Assembly: GCF_000716605.1 (NCBI RefSeq)
Contig: NZ_JNXE01000013.1
Span: 144,592 to 208,591 of the forward strand
Direction of reading: 5' to 3'
Origin: Streptomyces sp. NRRL F-525
Lineage (GTDB): Bacteria > Actinomycetota > Actinomycetes > Streptomycetales > Streptomycetaceae
DNA length: 64,000 nucleotides
Shown here piece after piece: positions 60,704-64,000 of this stretch. The notes under the pieces are model-generated. The model ran no database searches, had not been told where the DNA came from, and saw only the letters and a program-made list of their open reading frames with translations. The position numbers and the translations under genes are program-made. Each line of letters opens with the position of its first letter. Position 1 is the first letter of the stretch.

Positions 60704-62452
60704 CTAGGAGTTACCTGCTCGAAAATTCTGCGCTTGAGTCAGCAGATATTCGCTGAACCGCTGGGCTTTCGTTGCCCGTTCCAGAATTACACCTTCTCGA
60801 TGAAGGTAGGTAGCAGACCATTTTTTGAGCTTCTCGAAAAGATCTTTAAGCACAACGTCGTCCACGCCGGCGTTCTCTGAGGAAAGGGCACGAAGCTGCT
60901 GCGGCCGTCGGACGGGTGCACCATTCAATAGCTCCACGATAAGCATTGAAAGATGGAACTTTAGATTGCTCTTCTGTGACACGTTCGCTTCGGCAGCGTC
61001 CGACAAAATGAAACCATCCACTTGGCGTTGCAGCCTGGCAGCCCACAGGTAGACTTGGAGGTCGATTGATGAATTGAACACGAGGCGGTAGTCTTCGTCA
61101 TTTTTCAGCAACGAAGACGGTTTTCCGCGTGCTTTGTCGGGTCGTGCTAGGCCCATGCCAGTGATGGACGCCCCGAGGAACTGAATGCTTACGATCTTAG
61201 AGGGGTCTTTTCCGTCGTTCTTGTAGTATCCCTTTCTTCTGTCGTAGTACCAGCCTTGGGTCAAGAAATAGTTTTCGATATTTCGCTGAACTTCGTCTGT
61301 TGCACGTAGAGACGCGTCTGTAATTGCAGTCTGACGGTTCGTTGCTCTGATTACCAGATCCCTTGTGGCGGCGTCGTCAGTGACGATGATCCGCACCAGT
61401 AGCATACGCCCGCCGGCCTCTGCTGAATCATCACCCCTGAGTGACTCGAAGATTTCATGACTCGTCTGCAGCCCATTTACGATCTGAATGTTAGACAGTG
61501 AGTATGTCTTGGCTGTACTGGTTGCCTCGCTACAAATGAGCGTTACGCCATTGTTTAGCCACCAGAACTCAGGGCTATCGGGTGAGGTTAGAGATTGGCG
61601 GATCTCTTGATTCACCGAGACATTTCCCTGGTAGTCCCTGACATTCCACTCGAAGAGATGGCGACGAAGTCGGCCGTTCTCGTCAACGATCAGATCGTAG
61701 TAGTCCCGCAACTTCACAATGGCTACATGTGACTCCCCACTCGTAGCGCTTTCTTGGTAGTTCATTGCCAGGGTGTATGGCGGGCGTTCGTTGTACCTCG
61801 CCAACAGTTCTTTGTCACCAAGGAGTTCCACGGATGCCGTACGTGCATCCGGAACCGATGAGACGATCACTTGCCTCAAAGCGTTCAACTTTGCTTCAAA
61901 TTGCGGCGTGATATTGCTAGAGTCGCCCGGTGTTGCGTAAATTACATTCACGCTAATCCTGGGTCGGCGAGTGATGAGTTTCTCCCATGCGTTGCGGAAG
62001 ATGCTAAAGCGTGTGAGGAGTGTTGGGTTATACAAGACGGAAAGGGATTCGATGGACTGTGACAGGTCCAGCAGTCGACGCATTGTGTTCTCAAGTTTCT
62101 CTGCCACATCCTCGGCAAAGCTAGGAGTTCTCTTTGCCTGGACTACCCAGAGTTCCAAGTTCCTGTCTTGACCAAATTCGGCTGGACGGCTCGTATCTGA
62201 AACGACGTCTGAGTCTTCATCTAGCAGAGTGTCATCGAAGAATACATAGACTGAGTCGATTGCGCCGTCCTGTCCGCCACCTACGACGCCTGCCTGGATT
62301 TCCTCGATTCCTAGGCCAAAGGGCCGCAATGCCAACTCCGAGGAGAAGATCTCAAAAGCTGTTCCGCCGTCAACGGCGGGAAGGTTCTCCTCTTTCCATG
62401 CGTCAAATATTCGCAGGATCAAGGTTTGTGCGTTGCTGGGCATTTTCGGCAT
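60704..62452 (-). CDS. AIPR-family abortive-infection protein
   Basis: A 582-residue protein of the AIPR family, named for abortive-infection phage-resistance proteins. The N-terminal ~110 residues look like a PD-(D/E)xK nuclease core: GGGQDGAIDSVYVFFDD (Asp about 64) then LELWVVQAKRT (Gln-x-Lys, about 104). The AIPR core has SPEFWWLNNGVTLICS (about 295), NIQIVNGLQTSHEIFESL, and ATNRQTAITDASLRATD. The start at 62452 has AGGAG seven bases upstream. Base composition is near 50% G+C by eye, far below its neighbours, with lower-GC codons throughout: recent transfer. It is flanked by IS630 remnants and a MITE. Confidence 0.9.
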   Translation of the reverse strand: MPKMPSNAQTLILRIFDAWKEENLPAVDGGTAFEIFSSELALRPFGLGIEEIQAGVVGGGQDGAIDSVYVFFDDTLLDEDSDVVSDTSRPAEFGQDRNLELWVVQAKRTPSFAEDVAEKLENTMRRLLDLSQSIESLSVLYNPTLLTRFSIFRNAWEKLITRRPRISVNVIYATPGDSSNITPQFEAKLNALRQVIVSSVPDARTASVELLGDKELLARYNERPPYTLAMNYQESATSGESHVAIVKLRDYYDLIVDENGRLRRHLFEWNVRDYQGNVSVNQEIRQSLTSPDSPEFWWLNNGVTLICSEATSTAKTYSLSNIQIVNGLQTSHEIFESLRGDDSAEAGGRMLLVRIIVTDDAATRDLVIRATNRQTAITDASLRATDEVQRNIENYFLTQGWYYDRRKGYYKNDGKDPSKIVSIQFLGASITGMGLARPDKARGKPSSLLKNDEDYRLVFNSSIDLQVYLWAARLQRQVDGFILSDAAEANVSQKSNLKFHLSMLIVELLNGAPVRRPQQLRALSSENAGVDDVVLKDLFEKLKKWSATYLHREGVILERATKAQRFSEYLLTQAQNFRAGNS

Positions 62453-62670
62453 TGAAGGACTCCTGCAGTAAAAGTCGCTATTTCGCTGAATGTGGCATCG
62501 GTGCATGTGGCAGTGCGGTGACGTCGCCGCATTCGCGACGAACGAGCTCGGTCGTGGCCTACGAGGCTGTGTGCGTTCGGGGAATTAGATCGTGGCCCAT
62601 CTCGCGGGAAGCTTGAGTTGCTGGGCGAAGGCATATCGATTCAGAAGGGGAGGCCGTGTGCTGCAGGTTA

Positions 62671-62728
62671 CTGAACTTGAATGGGTGATGCCGATTGGTC
62701 AGTCCCGACATCACCCAGTTAAGTTCAG
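62671..62728. mobile_element. 58-bp MITE with IS630-type ends
   Basis: Flanked by TA on both sides (62669-62670, 62729-62730). Left end CTGAACTTGAATGGGTGATG and an inverted right end (CTGAACTTAACTGGGTGATG) make it almost wholly palindromic. The left end differs from the left end of the 57204 element by about two bases in 23, so that element's transposase probably moved it. Confidence 0.88.
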
Positions 62729-62852
62729 TAGCGTCCGCTTCCTCCTGCTTCTTGTGATCTCCGAGGATGATGTGGAAGCCGAGGGTGAGGGAGCCGCCTG
62801 TCGCTACTGCGCTTAGCCAGGCAGAGGCAGTTCCCCAGTCGATGCTTGCCAA
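62729..62852 (-). pseudogene. 5' fragment of a membrane-protein gene broken by the MITE
   Basis: TTG at 62852, after AGGAGAGG, opens a frame reading LASIDWGTASAWLSAVATGG and SLTLGFHIILGDHKKQEEAD, a one-helix N-terminal segment typical of small actinobacterial membrane proteins. The frame then enters the MITE (ATELNWVMSG) and I see no homologous continuation beyond it. The gene is probably disrupted. Confidence 0.65.
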
Positions 62853-62988
62853 GCCCTCTCCTTGTTTGGCGGTGAATCGAGGGTACGGCCCATCGTGGAA
62901 GTGATCAGCTACTTTCCAGCAGAGGGGGCGCAGTGTTGTGCACGGTCCTTTTGCAGATCTGTCGCGATCACTGCGTAACAACGACAAA

Positions 62989-63019
62989 GAGCCGGGCCCA
63001 GTGAGACTGGGCCCGGCTC
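62989..63019 (-). terminator. Terminator downstream of tRNA-Arg
   Basis: GAGCCGGGCCCAGT / ACTGGGCCCGGCTC, a 14-bp stem with a 3-base loop, followed on the minus strand by TTTGT; it ends the tRNA transcript. Confidence 0.85.
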
Positions 63020-63074
63020 TTGATGTCTGGCACTTCAGCAGGTCAGCGGTGAGATCACGCTGTTCTGGCGTCTG

Positions 63075-63146
63075 TGCCCCCGGCAGGATTCGAACCTGCG
63101 CACACGGCTCCGGAGGCCGTTGCTCTATCCCCTGAGCTACGGGGGC
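63075..63146 (-). tRNA. tRNA-Arg, anticodon CCG
   Basis: A 72-nt tRNA with a 7-bp acceptor stem (GCCCCCG / CGGGGGC), D-stem GCTC/GAGC, anticodon stem ACGGC/GCCGT with loop CTCCGGA (anticodon CCG, reads CGG), and T-arm GCAGG-TTCGAAT-CCTGC. CCA is not encoded. It borders the mobile island, though no integrase or direct repeat of its 3' end is seen. Confidence 0.95.
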
Positions 63147-63358
63147 GTGTCCGTCGCGGTGATCGCGGCGACGGGTAGAACCCTACCAGCTCCCTACGGG
63201 TGTCCATGAACAGGTTTCTCGGTGATCAGGGAGGTGGTCAGGGGCGTGGCCGGGGATGTGGCCGGGGATGTGGGCAGGAAGGCGGGCCGGGTCGCTCGCA
63301 GGGGGTGGAAGTGGGGAAAACCCGGACGCGGTGGCCGGTCCGGACCTACTCTCGAGTT

Positions 63359-63850
63359 GTGCCAGGCGCGTCGGGTCGGGTGCTTGTTGTGGACGACAAC
63401 AAGGTCATCCGGCAGTTGATCAGGGTCAATCTCGAGCTGGAGGGTCTCGAGGTCGTGACCGCGGCCGATGGTGCCGAGTGTCTGGATGTCATTCACCAGG
63501 TTCAGCCCGATGTGGTCACCCTCGATGTCGTCATGCCTCGGCTGGACGGGCTGCGTACCGCCGCTCGGCTGCGCAGCGACCCCCGGACCCGTGATCTGCC
63601 CCTCGCCATCGTCAGCGCCTGCACGCAGTACGAGGTCGACAGCGGGCTCGACGTCGGCGTCGACGCGTTTCTCGCCAAGCCCTTCGAACCTGCCGAACTC
63701 ATCGCTCTCGTACGGCAGTTGATCGAGCGGGGGCGGGGCCGCGAGCCGCGTGATCCGGCCGATGGCCTCTCCATCGGTGGCGCCTTTGGTGCGGGCGCCG
63801 GCAGCGGTGAGGGTGAGCGGGCCGGGCGGGGTGGACGTAGCGGCGGCTGA
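63359..63850 (+). CDS. Stand-alone receiver-domain protein
   Basis: A receiver domain of about 120 residues (VVDDN acidic pair, Asp in VTLDVVMPRLDGL, Ser in AIVSACTQ, Lys in LAKPFEP) with a Gly/Ser/Arg-rich tail and no output domain, so it acts by protein contact like CheY. Start GTG 63359 is a choice; the frame is open upstream to 63200 with GTG at 63308 as an alternative, and no strong ribosome-binding site marks either. No partner kinase is adjacent. Confidence 0.8.
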   Translation: MPGASGRVLVVDDNKVIRQLIRVNLELEGLEVVTAADGAECLDVIHQVQPDVVTLDVVMPRLDGLRTAARLRSDPRTRDLPLAIVSACTQYEVDSGLDVGVDAFLAKPFEPAELIALVRQLIERGRGREPRDPADGLSIGGAFGAGAGSGEGERAGRGGRSGG

Positions 63851-63861
63851 GGCTTCCCTCT

Positions 63862-63900
63862 CCCGTAGCCCCGTAGCCCCGTAGCCCCGCAACCCCGCAG
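63862..63900. repeat. 8-bp tandem repeats
   Basis: CCCGTAGC repeated three times, then two degenerate units, just after the receiver gene. The remaining 100 bases to the window end are C-rich with no gene seen. Confidence 0.8.
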
Positions 63901-64000
63901 GTCCATCTCCCCTCCCCATATACACGACCCCCTACTCCCCGTACCGGCCCCCTCCATCCGCCCCCCTTCCCCATCCTCCTTCCCCACCCCCCCCAGACCC

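Noticed and set aside
62559..62987. A 142-residue intact gene
   Set aside because: The frame runs through the 58-bp MITE and its upstream start lacks a ribosome-binding site; only the 62729-62852 segment looks like a real gene start.
63862..63900. Origin iterons or CRISPR
   Set aside because: Only five 8-bp units, C-rich and degenerate, with no replication genes nearby.

Overview
The window is chromosomal DNA of a Streptomyces-like actinomycete. G+C is very high, GTG and TTG starts are common, and the families are typical of the genus: a conservon (nitrate-sensing kinase, roadblock, DUF742, GTPase), a WhiJ-type XRE/DUF5753 plus DUF397 plus ATPase locus, a fused 2-oxoglutarate dehydrogenase E1/E2 protein, and Ku with a LigD-type polymerase. 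The order odhA, two-component system, lon, conservon, ftsW/pbp, ligD/ku recalls the S. coelicolor SCO528x-SCO5309 core segment. That comparison is from memory and was not checked.

Layout. 0-4.6 kb: a small HTH plus Clp-repeat operon from a leaderless promoter with twin operators, then a PadR/DUF4097 pair and two small proteins. 4.7-12.5 kb: odhA, a two-component system, a spermidine-synthase-like protein and a rhomboid-like protein. 12.5-16.3 kb: a GNAT protein, the WhiJ-type locus and a small operon with DUF4259. 16.6-21.5 kb: lon with an HspR-type operator, a secreted GH25 lysozyme, MarR and a PP2C-like protein. 21.9-27.5 kb: the four-gene conservon followed by a styrene-monooxygenase-like flavoprotein. 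27.5-35.4 kb: NlpC/P60, TetR, a tandem repeat array, an AurF-like diiron oxygenase, an ADP-ribosylglycohydrolase, and a PBP/FtsW operon. 35.5-39.7 kb: an SH3-like secreted protein, a lipoprotein/kinase operon, a dual-specificity phosphatase and a NERD protein. 39.7-41.5 kb: a long inverted repeat split by an IS5/IS427-type insertion sequence. 41.5-45.3 kb: LigD polymerase/Ku NHEJ genes and a ketoacyl synthase.

45.6-56.8 kb is a secretome cluster: an LTD plus EEP nuclease, a membrane acyltransferase, then GH18, GH78 and GH16 enzymes. The three hydrolases all end in the same triple Cys-rich repeat, and the intergenic regions hold candidate DasR and LacI-type operators. A lamin-tail secreted protein follows. 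The enzymes look suited to exporting and degrading chitin, glucan and rhamnose-containing polymers.

57.2-62.9 kb is a mobile, decayed island. It has an IS630-like element with TA-flanked ends that carries a DUF1963-like gene, a second decayed IS630 element, a clearly lower-GC AIPR-family (abortive-infection type) gene, and a 58-bp MITE whose ends match the first IS630 element and which interrupts a small membrane-protein gene. A tRNA-Arg(CCG) and a stand-alone receiver-domain protein close the window.

The strongest candidates for something new are the Clp-repeat/HTH module with its operator-embedded leaderless promoter, the triple Cys-rich module shared by three adjacent hydrolases, the AIPR gene with a PD-(D/E)xK-like N-terminus in the IS island, and the interrupted giant inverted repeat.
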